The notes under the pieces: model-generated
Databases searched by the model: none
What the model saw: the letters and a program-made list of their open reading frames with translations, nothing else
What the model was told of the DNA's origin: nothing
Made by a program: the position numbers and the translations under genes
Shown: one piece after another, positions 51,370-62,700 of the stretch
Position numbering within the stretch: the first letter of the stretch is position 1
Layout: every line of letters begins with the position of its first letter
Assembly: GCA_963674835.2 (NCBI GenBank)
Contig: CAXXKC010000003.1
Span: 2,046,001 to 2,110,000, forward strand
Direction: 5' to 3'
Length of the DNA stretch: 64,000 nucleotides
Source of the DNA: G963674835 sp963674835
GTDB taxonomy: Bacteria > Planctomycetota > Planctomycetia > Pirellulales > Thermoguttaceae

Positions 51370-52937
51370 GCCGAAATGGCAAGAAGGAATCTGCCGAGCT
51401 TGATGTCAGTGGCCTACCGCCGCTGCCGCAGGGATGGTGCTTTGCTGCCATTGAACAGCTCAACCCGCCAGGTCGGACCTGTGCTTATGGCGTTCTACAA
51501 CCCGGCGAAGACTTGGAGCACGGCATTCCATTCGTGAGGGTTTGCGATGTGGCGGAAGGCAGGGTCGCCGTTACTCAGCTAAAGCGCATTGATCCGGCCA
51601 TATCCGAACGATACAAACGCACGATTCTACGTGGCGGCGAGGTGTTGCTTACCATTGTCGGAACTATCGGACGTACCGCCGTTGCCCCAGAATCTCTCAA
51701 GGGGGCCAACACCGCTCGTGCAGTTGCCGTCATTCCGATTCGAGAGCCAATCAATCCACATTATGTCGAATTGGCATTGCGTGACTCACGGGTGCGAGTG
51801 CGCCTGACGCAAGCAGCACATGAGGTCGCCCGCAAAACGTTAAACCTGGAAGACGTTCGGGCGACCCACATTCCACTTGCCCCGCTCAACGAGCAGCGCC
51901 GGATTGTTGCGAGGATTGAGGAGTTGTTTTCCGATCTGGATGCGGGGGTGGCGGCGTTACGGCGGGCGAAGGCCAACTTGAAGCGTTATCGGGCCGCCGT
52001 GCTGAAAGCCGCCGTCGAAGGCCGGCTCACCGCCGAGTGGCGAGCCGAACACCCGCCCACGGAAACCGCATCGCAACTGCTCGACCGCATCGTGGAAGAA
52101 CGCCGCCGCAGATGGGAGGAGGGCCAACTCGCCACCTACGCCAAGGCCGGCAAAAAGCCCCCGGCGAACTGGAAAGCCAAGTACAAAGAACCTGCCCATC
52201 CCGATGTAACCAAACTGCCAACATTGCCACAGGGATGGTGCTGGGCAAGTCTTGAACAAGTTAATCTCGCCGAGAGGCCGATGTCATACGGTGTGCTTCA
52301 GCCTGGTGAAGATTTGGCTGACGGGATTCCGCTGGTGAGAGTATGTGATGTTGCGGAGGGTGTAGTTGCTGTCGATCAATTGAAGCGAATCAGCCCTGCA
52401 ATTTCAGAGCGTTATGGGAGAACAGTTCTTAAGGGCGGCGAAATCCTCTTGACAATAGTCGGCACAATTGGCCGAACTGCGGTTGCACCGGAGTGCGTAC
52501 GCGGAGCCAATACGGCCCGTGCCGTCGCGGTTATCGCAGTGTCTTCTCTGATCTCACCTCATTACGTCGAGATCGTCCTTCGAGAAGATGGGATGCGGTC
52601 TAGACTAACACTTGCGGCACACGAAGTTGCCCGAAAGACGTTGAACCTTGAAGATGTCAGGGTTGCATGCATTCCGTTTGCTCCTCTCAACGAACAGTCG
52701 CAGATCATTGCTGAAGTCGAAGGGTATTTATCCGTCGCCCAAGCATCTGAATCCCGAATCGAAGCAGCCCTAAAACGCTCCTCCCGCCTTCGCCAAAGCA
52801 TCCTCAAACGGGCCTTCGAGGGCAAACTCGTCCCGCAAGACCCCAACGATGAACCGGCAAGCGTGCTGCTAGAACGTCTTGGAAGTTGTTGTACCTGTGC
52901 CAATCACCGAGCCTCTTCTCGGAAAAGGAATGCGTAA
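51366..52937 (+). CDS. hsdS: Type I restriction-modification specificity subunit
   Basis: A 523-aa DNA-recognition subunit with two target-recognition domains. Both halves open LPxLPQGWC, continue with YGVLQPGEDL, VRVCDVAEG, LLTIVGTIGRTAVAPE and HEVARKTLNLEDV, and end with the conserved helical spacer (NEQRRIVARIEELFSDLDAG, and the more divergent NEQSQIIAEVEGYLS). The two TRDs are far more alike than in most HsdS proteins. The C-terminus (LERLGSCCTCANHRASSRKR) departs from the usual basic tail. The start overlaps the hsdR stop (ATGA), indicating translational coupling. Confidence 0.92.
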   Translation: MSRNGKKESAELDVSGLPPLPQGWCFAAIEQLNPPGRTCAYGVLQPGEDLEHGIPFVRVCDVAEGRVAVTQLKRIDPAISERYKRTILRGGEVLLTIVGTIGRTAVAPESLKGANTARAVAVIPIREPINPHYVELALRDSRVRVRLTQAAHEVARKTLNLEDVRATHIPLAPLNEQRRIVARIEELFSDLDAGVAALRRAKANLKRYRAAVLKAAVEGRLTAEWRAEHPPTETASQLLDRIVEERRRRWEEGQLATYAKAGKKPPANWKAKYKEPAHPDVTKLPTLPQGWCWASLEQVNLAERPMSYGVLQPGEDLADGIPLVRVCDVAEGVVAVDQLKRISPAISERYGRTVLKGGEILLTIVGTIGRTAVAPECVRGANTARAVAVIAVSSLISPHYVEIVLREDGMRSRLTLAAHEVARKTLNLEDVRVACIPFAPLNEQSQIIAEVEGYLSVAQASESRIEAALKRSSRLRQSILKRAFEGKLVPQDPNDEPASVLLERLGSCCTCANHRASSRKRNA

Positions 52938-52945
52938 AGGGGTGA

Positions 52946-54238
52946 ATGCTTATGCAGCCACAGCATCAACGCAAGTATGAGTTTCGTTGTCCAGTTCACG
53001 GCTTTGTCACGCTGACGGATTGGGAGCGAGAGATCATCTCGCAGCCGGTCTACCAAAGACTCCGGAGGATTCGTCAGCTTGGATGGACCGATCAAGTCTA
53101 TCTCGGAGCCATGCACACCCGCTTTGAGCATTCTCTGGGGGTAATGCACGTTGCTACGGCAATGTACGAAGGAATCGTTAATAGCAGCCGTACTCTGCTG
53201 GAACGTGAAATGAAGTTTGACGGTGCGGGTTTGGAGCGAGATCGTATTCTCGTTCGGCTCACGGCTCTCTTGCATGACCTGGGGCACTCGCCCTTCTCGC
53301 ACGCCGGTGAAGAGTTGTTTCCGGAGCGGCCAGAAGAAGGCGGTCGCCGGTACAAGCACGAGGATTACTCGGCCGCCATTATTCGGGAGAAGCTTCGAGA
53401 CGCTATTGAGAATCACCCACTCAACGATAACTATAAGATTCGAGCCGACGAGATTGCGAATCTTCTCGAAGGCTCCACGGAGTCGGGACGGTCGCTCGTG
53501 TGGCGAGATATCATCACCGGACAGATGGACGCCGACAGGATCGACTACCTGCTTCGAGACTCGCTTCATGCGGGCGTCGAGTATGGACGCTTTGACTGGC
53601 GACGACTGATGGGCTGTCTGTTACTCGTCCAGCCAGACGAAGACGGGAGCTGTCGTTTGGGAGTGGCAGAAGGAGGGCTGCACGCCGCCGAGGCCTTGTT
53701 GCTCGCACGCTATCTCATGTTTACCCAGGTCTACTTTCACAAGACCCGTGTGGCATACGATCATCATCTTCAGCACGCCCTGGCAGAGATGCTACCCAGC
53801 GGGGTGTTTCCAAGGCCGGAGGGTGCTGATCTGGATGGGTTTGTCAACTGGGATGACTGGAGGGTCTTGGGCAATTTGGCGAGCGGGGATGGCGGCGAAC
53901 ATGGCCAGCGTCTTTGCACAAGGAAGCACTACCGGGAAGTCTATCACACGCCGGAGACCCCAAGTGCTAAGAACCTGGCTCGTTTTGAGCGAATCTGCGA
54001 TAGGCTGGGAGAAAAGATCAAGGCTATAGTCCCAGCGGAGAAATCCTGGTATAAAGTGGACGAAACGGACATTCCGATTCGGAGTGACACGGCGGCAGGT
54101 CAGGTCGTTCCGTTGTCCAAGCTCTCCTCGGTGATTACCGGATTAAGACCCATTCGCAAGAGAATGGCGTACTGCGCACCCGAGGACAAGGCTGAGGCAC
54201 TGAAGCTGGTGAAAGACATGGAGGTGAAACGGCGATGA
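52946..54238 (+). CDS. HD-domain phosphohydrolase (COG1078/YwfO-like, possible dNTPase)
   Basis: A 430-aa metal-dependent hydrolase of the HD superfamily, in the branch with YwfO and SAMHD1-like dNTP triphosphohydrolases. The metal set is complete: H62 (TRFEHSLGV), H110-D111 (LLHDLGHSPFSHAGE) and D195 (MDADRIDYLLRDS). PVYQRLRRIRQLGWTDQVYLG near residue 35 is also typical. It would hydrolyse a (d)NTP or another phosphoester. It begins 8 nt after hsdS and overlaps the next gene by 4 nt. Known members deplete dNTPs during phage infection; that role here is inferred. Confidence 0.85.
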   Translation: MLMQPQHQRKYEFRCPVHGFVTLTDWEREIISQPVYQRLRRIRQLGWTDQVYLGAMHTRFEHSLGVMHVATAMYEGIVNSSRTLLEREMKFDGAGLERDRILVRLTALLHDLGHSPFSHAGEELFPERPEEGGRRYKHEDYSAAIIREKLRDAIENHPLNDNYKIRADEIANLLEGSTESGRSLVWRDIITGQMDADRIDYLLRDSLHAGVEYGRFDWRRLMGCLLLVQPDEDGSCRLGVAEGGLHAAEALLLARYLMFTQVYFHKTRVAYDHHLQHALAEMLPSGVFPRPEGADLDGFVNWDDWRVLGNLASGDGGEHGQRLCTRKHYREVYHTPETPSAKNLARFERICDRLGEKIKAIVPAEKSWYKVDETDIPIRSDTAAGQVVPLSKLSSVITGLRPIRKRMAYCAPEDKAEALKLVKDMEVKRR

Positions 54239-54801
54239 ATCTCGACCAAGATTGGCGGTTGCGTCTTGCAGTTCTCTCGACCCTCGTGAAGCAGGCTCCG
54301 CAGAAACCAGGGCGAACCGCCTTGATGAAGTACGCCTATCTACTCCAAACGGTGCGACAGGTACCCTTGGGCTACCATTTTGAGCTGTACAACTATGGTC
54401 CCTACGACAGTGCCGTTTTGAGTGATCTGTCGCAGGCCGAAACCCTCAAGGCCATTAAGTCGCAGATCGTGAACTATCCGTCAGGTTTCGGTTACGAGTA
54501 TTCGCCGAGCGAGAAGGGCTGCGACTCGCTGTGCGGCCAAGTAGCCGATCAAATGGTCCAGCGCCAGGCAGACATCACGTGGGTGCTTGATGAGTTTGGG
54601 CGCGAATCGGCTTCTCGGCTCGAATTGATCTCCACCATCGTATTTGCCGAGCGGGAAATGCATCGGAAGAATCAGATTCCACAGAAGGCGGAACTCTGCC
54701 GCAGAGTCAAGGGGATCAAGCCACACTTCCTGGATTCGACGATTGTCGAAACGGTTGACGAGCTTTCAAGCAAGAAGCTGATTTCGGTGACGTCAGCTTG
54801 A
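54235..54801 (+). CDS. YwgA-like protein (COG3432, SocA/Panacea-like fold)
   Basis: A 188-aa soluble protein. GRTALMKYAYLLQTVRQVPL followed by YHFELYNYGPYDSAVLSDL is the hallmark of the YwgA family, which resembles the SocA/Panacea fold found in antitoxins. In Bacillus subtilis, ywgA lies near ywfO, the HD hydrolase relative, as I recall; here the pair is fused tightly by an ATGA overlap. It could regulate or neutralise the HD enzyme. The C-terminus is a winged-helix-like stretch (KAELCRRVKGIKPHFLD). Confidence 0.75.
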   Translation: MNLDQDWRLRLAVLSTLVKQAPQKPGRTALMKYAYLLQTVRQVPLGYHFELYNYGPYDSAVLSDLSQAETLKAIKSQIVNYPSGFGYEYSPSEKGCDSLCGQVADQMVQRQADITWVLDEFGRESASRLELISTIVFAEREMHRKNQIPQKAELCRRVKGIKPHFLDSTIVETVDELSSKKLISVTSA

Positions 54802-54901
54802 CGCCAGAACAGGACTTCAACCGCAATAGAGGATTTGGGCGGTAGCTCGAAGCACGCCATCGTTGGTTGCCCTCGGCTGCTCGCCGAAAGGAAGCAACCA
54901 C

Positions 54902-56389
54902 ATGAGCACCGCCACCCAGAATATCGTCAATAAGGCCTGGAACTTCGCCCATGTATTGCGGGACGATGGGCTTTCGTACATGGGCTACACGGAGCAGATT
55001 ACGTTTCTGCTGTTTCTGAAGATGGCCGACGAGTTGACCAGGGCGCCGCACAATCGGAAGGCGATCGTTCCGCCATCGCTGGGGTGGCCGAGCTTGCTGA
55101 AGGCCGATGGGGACGAGCTGGAAACCCACTATCGCCACATCCTGGAAGAACTCGGCAAGAAGCCAGGGATGTTGGGCGAGATTTTTAAGAAGGCGCGGCC
55201 CGAGATCCAAAACGCGGCTACTCTGAAGCGGCTGATCGTCGATCTGATCGACACCGAACAGTGGACGTCGCTGGAGGCCGACGTGAAAGGCGACATTTAC
55301 GAGGGGCTGCTGGCGAAGAGCGCGGCCGAATCGCCCAAGGGAGCGGGGCAGTACTTCACACCGCGGGAACTGATCAAGGGGATTGTCGATTGCGTACGAC
55401 CAACGCCCGACGACACCGTGTGCGACCCTGCGTGCGGTACGGGCGGGTTCTTGATCTCTGCCCATGAATACGTCGCCGAGCATCACGGCCGTGAGCTGGA
55501 CCCCGACCAGAAGAAGCATCTGCGGAAACGTTTCGTCCACGGCTGGGAACTGGTCCCCAACACCGCCCGGCTGTGCATTATGAACCTCTACCTGCACGGC
55601 ATCGACGCCGATCCCTGCCCGATCCATTCCGGCGTCGATAGCTTGGCGAGCGATCCCGGTGACCGATTCAGCCTGGTCCTGACCAATCCGCCGTTCGGCA
55701 AGAAGAGCAGCATCGCCATTGTGAATGAGGAAGGCGATCTGGAAAAGGAAGAACACAGCTACGAACGGCAGGATTTCTGGACGACCACGAAGAACAAGCA
55801 GTTGAACTTCCTACAGCACGTCAAGACACTGTTGGCGATCAACGGGCGTTGTGCGATCGTCGTGCCCGACAACGTGCTATTCGAGGGCGGGGCGGGCGAA
55901 ACGGTCCGCCGCAACCTGCTGCAACAGTTCGAGGTTCACACCCTGCTGAGGCTGCCAACGGGCATCTTCTACGCCCAGGGCGTGAAGGCGAACGTGTTGT
56001 TCTTCGACGCCAAGCCGGCCCAAGAGAAGGCGTGGACAAAGACGCTTTGGGTGTATGACCTGCGGACGAACATGCACTTCACGTTGAAGACGAACTCGCT
56101 CGAACGATCGGATTTGGACGAGTTTGTGAAGTGCTATAACCCAGAGAACCGTCATCGCCGTCGTCAAACATGGAGTGAAAAGAACCCGGAGGGCCGCTGG
56201 CGGTCGTTCGATTACAAGGAGCTGATCAAGCGGGACAAGGTGAACCTGGACATCTTTTGGCTCAGAGACAAGAGCCTGGAGGACTCTGAGGACTTGCCCG
56301 ATCCCGACGTGTTGGCCCAGGAGATCGCCGACGATCTGCAGACGGCATTGGAGCAATTTCAGGCGATCGCGGAGGGGTTGAGGGAGTAG
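54902..56389 (+). CDS. hsdM: Type I restriction-modification methyltransferase subunit
   Basis: A 495-aa N6-adenine DNA methyltransferase subunit that protects the host recognition site. GAAAGGAAG precedes the ATG at 54902; 13 upstream residues in frame are excluded. The N-terminal helical domain (AWNFAHVLRDDGLSYMGYTE) is followed by GAGQYFTPRELI, the SAM motif DPACGTGG (175-182) and the catalytic NPPFGKK (262-268). It lies 100 nt after the YwgA-like gene and is the last gene of the island. Confidence 0.94.
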   Translation: MSTATQNIVNKAWNFAHVLRDDGLSYMGYTEQITFLLFLKMADELTRAPHNRKAIVPPSLGWPSLLKADGDELETHYRHILEELGKKPGMLGEIFKKARPEIQNAATLKRLIVDLIDTEQWTSLEADVKGDIYEGLLAKSAAESPKGAGQYFTPRELIKGIVDCVRPTPDDTVCDPACGTGGFLISAHEYVAEHHGRELDPDQKKHLRKRFVHGWELVPNTARLCIMNLYLHGIDADPCPIHSGVDSLASDPGDRFSLVLTNPPFGKKSSIAIVNEEGDLEKEEHSYERQDFWTTTKNKQLNFLQHVKTLLAINGRCAIVVPDNVLFEGGAGETVRRNLLQQFEVHTLLRLPTGIFYAQGVKANVLFFDAKPAQEKAWTKTLWVYDLRTNMHFTLKTNSLERSDLDEFVKCYNPENRHRRRQTWSEKNPEGRWRSFDYKELIKRDKVNLDIFWLRDKSLEDSEDLPDPDVLAQEIADDLQTALEQFQAIAEGLRE

Positions 56390-56623
56390 CCCGGCGGATC
56401 GCGCGGGGCATAGGCTTGGATACAGAGAACTCCGAGCATGCCATCGCCGTCGAGGTCGCCCATCCGCACGTAGTCGCTGCCGTAGTTGCCCATCGTCGTC
56501 TTATGGCACGGGGCGAGAGTCCGGTCGCGTGGTCGGCGTCTCCTCCGCGCGAAGTGCGAAAACGCCAGCGTGGATCACAACAACGACCAACCCCAGGGTC
56601 GGTAGTCCGGATGGCACGGGCAT
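56390..56623 (-). pseudogene. Remnant of a secreted protein gene, cut at the island edge
   Basis: On the minus strand, MPVPSGLPTLGLVVVVIHAG followed by VFALRAEETPTTRPD looks like a signal peptide with the start of a mature protein. A shift of frame near 56510 leads into CHKTTMGNYGSDYVRMGDLD and GDGMLGVLCIQAYAPRDP, which contains an FG-GAP-like calcium loop. The similarity then stops at the hsdM end. This reads as a broken gene whose 3' part was lost when the island arrived. The assignment is tentative. Confidence 0.35.
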
Positions 56624-56787
56624 AGACGTTGCGGCAGCGTTCGGTACGGATACCTGATCTTGGATCGCCACATGCGTGTGCACTTCCATCGTCAGGGCGA
56701 GGGCTTGGGCGGTCCTGGGGGAGCAGGCCAACACGGCATTTGTGCGTGCATTGCTGGCGAGGTGCAGCCGGCGGTGCCGTCGACGGC

Positions 56788-59700
56788 TTACCGCTTTCGC
56801 TCCCACTTCGGAAGTAGTTCTGCCAGTCGTTCGTGACCAATCGCGCCAGAATTCGGCAATGGGTCGTCGTCCTGCTCTGGGTGGCTGGATGAATCGAACA
56901 ACTCGGCCAACGCACGGTCTTGCATCTGCTGTTGGACTTTTGGTCCGAACCACTTCCAGAGTTCCCCATCCGGGAACCGATTTCCGGAGTCCCCCGGGAC
57001 ACCGACCGCCGATCGAGCGGACGATTCCGGTTCTGTCGGTTCCACTTCCCACGGGCCAAGCGTGCGGCGCGCGGCCATCGACTTGAGCGACGTCCTGCTG
57101 TCTCGACTCAGCAGGCTGTCCAGCAGGAGCGGATCTATCGAGACCGCCGACTGGCCGCTCGGCAAGACTTGGTCGCCGGCAAGACGACTCTCAAGAGTCG
57201 TGTTCTCATTCGCAAGGCTCGTTTGGTCCGCTGACAACCCAGCACTTGCCATCAGGGGCGTTTCACTCTCTCCCTCGTACAGGCGGATATTGCTGAACCA
57301 ATTCTCTGCTAAGGCATGCGCGTCGTCGTCGCCAGCGAAGATCAGATAGGACATCGCGCCGCTAAAGAACTCTCCCACCGGGATCGCGTAGTGCATCGTC
57401 TCGCCCGCCGACGCGGCGTAGTTGCGGTACGCCTGCAGGCCCCAGGTCTGCATGCCGTAAAGTTGGAAGAACCACTCCTCGCTAATAGTCGAATCATTGT
57501 CGAAACCGATCCCCTGGATCTCGCCCTGGACGCTGCTTCGGTAGTCGAACTCCAAGATCGTGTTCGCGGTGACCGTGTAGGTGGAGTCCAAGACAACCTT
57601 CTTCCAGGTGTTGCCCTCAAACTGGAGCGACTCGAAGCCATCGTTCCCGGGCGCCGGGTCCCCAAACGACAGCTCTCGCGTGAGCACGTCCTGGTCACCA
57701 TAACCGTTGACCAAGTACGACTCGACCACCCCCTGCACCTCCACTTCCAGCTTCGGCTCGTAGATTCGCAGGTTGCTAAAGACGACCTCTGCCGCAGCGC
57801 TGGCATCGTCGTCGGCCGCGAGGATCAGGTATGACATCGGGCCCTGGAAGAAGTTCCCTATCGGAATCACGTAGTGCTTCACCGATCCGGCGGCGGAAGC
57901 ATAATCCCGATTCGCTTGCAAGCCCCATGTCTGCGTCCCATAGACCTGGAAGAACCACTCCGGACTGAGGATCGCGTCATTGTCGAAACCAATGCCTTGG
58001 ATCTCACCTTGATCGCTCGATTGGAAGTCAAACTCCAGTATCGTATTCGCCGTCACGGTGTACGCGTCACCCAACTCGACCTTCTTCCAGGTGTTCCCTA
58101 TAAACCGCAGTGACTGAAAATCATCGCTCGTCGACAATCCCTTTGTTTGTACGTCCTGCACGCTGTAGCCAGTGACCACCAACGGCTGCATTGTCCCACG
58201 TACCTCCACGTTCAGTTCTGGCTCGTACACCCGCAGGTTGCTGAACACGTTCTCCGCCGACGCCGCGGCATCGTCGTCGCCGCCAAACACCAACCGAGTC
58301 ATGCTGCCCGTGAAAAACTCGCCCACCGATATCACGTAGTGCTTCACCGCTCCCGGCGAACCCGCGTAATCCCGATACGCCTGCAGCCCCCACGTTTGCG
58401 TCCCGTACAACTGGAAGAACGTCCCTGGGCTGAGCGACTCGTCCGTATCGAACCCGATCCCCTGAATTTCGCCCTCCGTGCTACTCTGGTAGTCAAACTC
58501 CAAAATCGTGGCCGCGGTCACCGTGTAGCTCAACTCCACCTTCTTCCATGCGTTGCCCACAAACCGCAGCGACCGGGAATCGTCGCCGACGTACGAGTCT
58601 GTGGTCAGCTCGTCCTGTACGCTGTAGCCCTTCAGCGCGTAGGCCTGCAGCTCGTCCTGCACCTGCACGACCAGGTCCATTTCGTACACCTTGACGTTGC
58701 TGAAGTAGCTCACCCCCGCGTCGCCGGCATCATCGTCGTTCACGAACACCAGACGCGACATGTCACCCGTGAAGAACTCCCCCACCGGAATCACGTAATG
58801 CTTCACGCCTGGGCCCACGTAGTCGTTGTGGTCCTGCAGGCCCCACGTCTGCGTCCCATAGAGTTGGAAAGCGGTCTCCGAACTGACGACATCGTCCGTA
58901 TCGAAACCGATCCCCTGAATCTCCCCCTGCACCGAGCTCCAGAAGTCGAACTCCAGAATCGTGTTCGCCGTGATCGTGTAAGAGTAGTCGATCTTCTTCC
59001 AGTGGTTGCCGGTGAGTTGTAGCGTTGCCCCGCCGTCCTCCACCGCGTACCCTCCAGGACTGTCCTGGCCCGCTCCGTGGGAGTCAATCGGAACGTAGTC
59101 GTCGAAATCCAGGACTGGGCGTTCGTTTAGGTCCCTTACGGCGATGTGAAAAGACTTTTCGAAGGACAGTCCGCCCGTGTCGGTGGTCTGTACACAGATC
59201 GAACAAAACGGCCTCGCTTCGTAATCGAAGGAAGTCGTCGTGAGCAGGTTTCCGGAAGCATCAATTGTGAAGAACTCATTGTCGGGGTAGCTCGCCGTAT
59301 TGACCAAAGCGTAGACATGGCTGTCGCCAACCGTGAGGTCCGTCGTGGTAAGCCTCCCTACCAGGGCGCCGGCCGGCTGGTTCTCAGCGAGGCTATTCAA
59401 GGAGAGGCTGATATCCGTAGGTGGAACATTTTCGACGTTCCCGAAGTTGATCCCCGCGACGTCCTGACCGCTCACAACCGTAATGGCGGCTGGATCTGGC
59501 GTTGTCTGCATCCAGCCAGTCTGTTGCACTGCAAGCAGACGGTGTGTGCCCGGGCCTACATTACTGAAGGAATAAGTTCCGTCGCCCAGAGTCTGCGTTG
59601 TCATATTGACAGATTCGTTGCTATCGAGATCGAGCACAATCGTTCGGTCCGCAAGGCCGGGCTCACCCTCATCCTTGGCCCCATTGCTGTTGAGGTCCTC

Positions 59701-62700
59701 GAACAACATTCCTGACAGCGTGACGCGCTGGAAGCTGCCGAAGTCGATATCTTGGGCCATCTCGCCGGAGTCAAGCACCAGGGCGTAGTAGGGAGTTGCC
59801 GGCGAGAATCGCCTGGCATAAATCCCCGTGCCGTCGCCGTCTTGATCGTCGCTTTGCCAGGTGACGATGAAATCGCCCAGACCGTACTCCTCCGACATGC
59901 TCACCGTAACGCTCGGATCAGACTGATCGCCAAGGGTGTACGTATTGACTTGCATCTCCCGACCCAAGGGTGCCCCGTCCGGCCGGAAGGCCTGCGCGTA
60001 GATGCCGTATCCGTCGCCGTCCTGGTATCGACTCTGCCACGCAATCACGAAATGACCGTCCGGCTGCATCGAAACCGACGGGGCGCTTTGAGTCCCCTCC
60101 CAGTGCGTGTTGACCTGGAACTCCTCCCCAGCAGGAGTCCCATCCGCACGATACAGTCGAGCGAAAATACCGCCCCCTTCACCGTCCTGGTCCTGGCTGT
60201 ACCAACTGACCACGAAGTTCCCGATCCCATCGCTGGCAATCGAGGGTGAAGCTTGCACTCCGCTGGTGTACGTGTTCACGCGGAAGGCGTCGCCCACAGG
60301 CGTGCCGTCCGACTCGTAGATGCGGGCGTAGATCTCGTCACCATGCTTCCACGCCACGATGAAATGGTCGTCACGACCCCACGCCACCGTGGCACCTGTG
60401 CCCGAGCCATCCACTTGGAAAGGCCCGGCCAAGGTGGTGTCGTCGGCGTCCCAAATCCTTGCATAGACCTCACTGGAGTAGGTCTGCCACACTGCAGCGA
60501 GCTTCCCGTCTCGACTGACTGCCACCGACGGGCTCGAATAGCTCCCTCGCACATTCGTGGCCGTAAGCCCGCCGCGCTCCGTGCCGTCAGCCCAGTAGCG
60601 ACCGACCGCAATCCACTGGTAACTTGACACGCCGTACCGGTAGGCAATACTGACGTTGCCTTCCGTGTCCATCGCCATGGCGGGAGTTTCGTAAGGAGTG
60701 CCCGTCGACGGCGTGTGCCGAACCTCGTCGCCCACGGGCGTGCCATCGGCGCCGTATCGCTGCAGAAGTATCTCGTCATGGTCCACCATGAAACCTTCCC
60801 AGGCGATCACGCTGCTGCCGTCGGGCGCCATAGCGATCGTGGGTCGTTGCTGGTCGCCGGCCGCGGTCGTGTTGACGCGGAACTCAGCGCCCGCCCCCAC
60901 AATCGGCAAGCTCGAAAACCAGCCAGAGTCCATTACCGCACGAATCGTGTACTCGCCGGGCTTCACGTCGCCGATCGTGTAGCTGCCATCGCTGGCAGTC
61001 ACGGCAGACGGCTCATCGGGATCGTCCCACTGGCCGTCATTATCCAGGTCGACATAGATGGTCTGGCCTGGAAGTGGCAACTCGCCCTCGTCCCAGACCC
61101 CGTCCACGTCCGCATCGTTCCACATATGGCCGCTGATGCTGGCAAGCTGGTAGTTGCCGAAGTCCTGCTCCAGCAGAATGTCGCCAGGCGCCAGCGTCAG
61201 GACGTACGCACCGCCAGCAGGAGAGGATTGATCCCAGCCTTCCTGAAGCACCTCTCGCACGATATAGTCGCCCTGGAACAGGTCGATGAATGCGTACATC
61301 CCCGTCTCGTCGATCTCGGTGGTCGCCGGGTCATCCGCCAACGTTTCGGTGCTCGGTTCGCCGGCGTCGAGTTCGCCGTTGCCATTCTGATCGAGGTAGA
61401 TGGTCCAGCCCGCCAGGCCCAGTTCTCCCGCATCCCACACCCCGTCCGCGTCTAAATCATTCCACTTCGCTCCGTGGACCTCCGCCGCCTGCCAGTTGCC
61501 GAAATCAACGTCCTCGACAATCTGCCCTTCACTGAGGGACACCTGATGCGTTCCGGGAACCGCACCCGACGACGGATAGGACTGCACCCAGCCGTCCGCA
61601 ACGACCTCGGCTACCGTGTAATCGCCGGCCGCCAGGTCGGTGATACGGTAGGTGCCGTCCGCATCGGTTCTCGCCCAGCGCTCACCGACGTCGACTTGAC
61701 CGTTGCCGTTGGCGTCCAAGTAGATGATCCAGTCCGCCAGGGCCGGTTCCCCCGCGTCCCACACCCCGTCCGCGTCTAAGTCGTTCCACTTCGCCCCGTG
61801 AATCTCCGCGGGCTGGAAACCTTGGAAGCTGCCGAAGTCGATATCTTGGGCCATCTCGCCGGAGTCAAGCACCAGGGCGTAGTAGGGAGTTGCCGGCGAG
61901 AATCGCCTGGCATAAATCCCCGTGCCGTCGCCGTCTTGATCGTCGCTTTGCCAGGTGACGATGAAATCGCCCAGACCGTACTCCTCCGACATGCTCACCG
62001 TAACGCTCGGATCAGACTGATCGCCAAGGGTGTACGTATTGACTTGCATCTCCCGACCCAAGGGTGCCCCGTCCGGCCGGAAGGCCTGCGCGTAGATGCC
62101 GTATCCGTCGCCGTCCTGGTATCGACTCTGCCACGCAATCACGAAATGACCGTCCGGCTGCATCGAAACCGACGGGGCGCTTTGAGTCCCCTCCCAGTGC
62201 GTGTTGACCTGGAACTCCTCCCCAGCAGGAGTCCCATCCGCACGATACAGTCGAGCGAAAATACCGCCCCCTTCACCGTCCTGGTCCTGGCTGTACCAAC
62301 TGACCACGAAGTTCCCGATCCCATCGCTGGCAATCGAGGGTGAAGCTTGCACTCCGCTGGTGTACGTGTTCACGCGGAAGGCGTCGCCCACAGGCGTGCC
62401 GTCCGACTCGTAGATGCGGGCGTAGATCTCGTCACCATGCTTCCACGCCACGATGAAATGGTCGTCACGACCCCACGCCACCGTGGCACCTGTGCCCGAG
62501 CCATCCACTTGGAAAGGCCCGGCCAAGGTGGTGTCGTCGGCGTCCCAAATCCTTGCATAGACCTCACTGGAGTAGGTCTGCCACACTGCAGCGAGCTTCC
62601 CGTCTCGACTGACTGCCACCGACGGGCTCGAATAGCTCCCTCGCACATTCGTGGCCGTAAGCCCGCCGCGCTCCGTGCCGTCAGCCCAGTAGCGACCGAC

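Larger units (their letters stand above)
46781..56389. mobile_element. Integrated genomic island at tRNA-Asp carrying a type I RM operon
   Basis: The left end is set by the tRNA-Asp 3' end, overlapped by an integrase gene (attL-type). The content is an integrase (broken), then hsdR, hsdS, an HD hydrolase, a YwgA-like gene and hsdM. The right edge is inferred at the hsdM stop, directly followed by a remnant of an unrelated secreted-protein gene. I found no second copy of the tRNA 3' end, so attR is either lost or outside the window, and the right limit is tentative. Confidence 0.5.
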
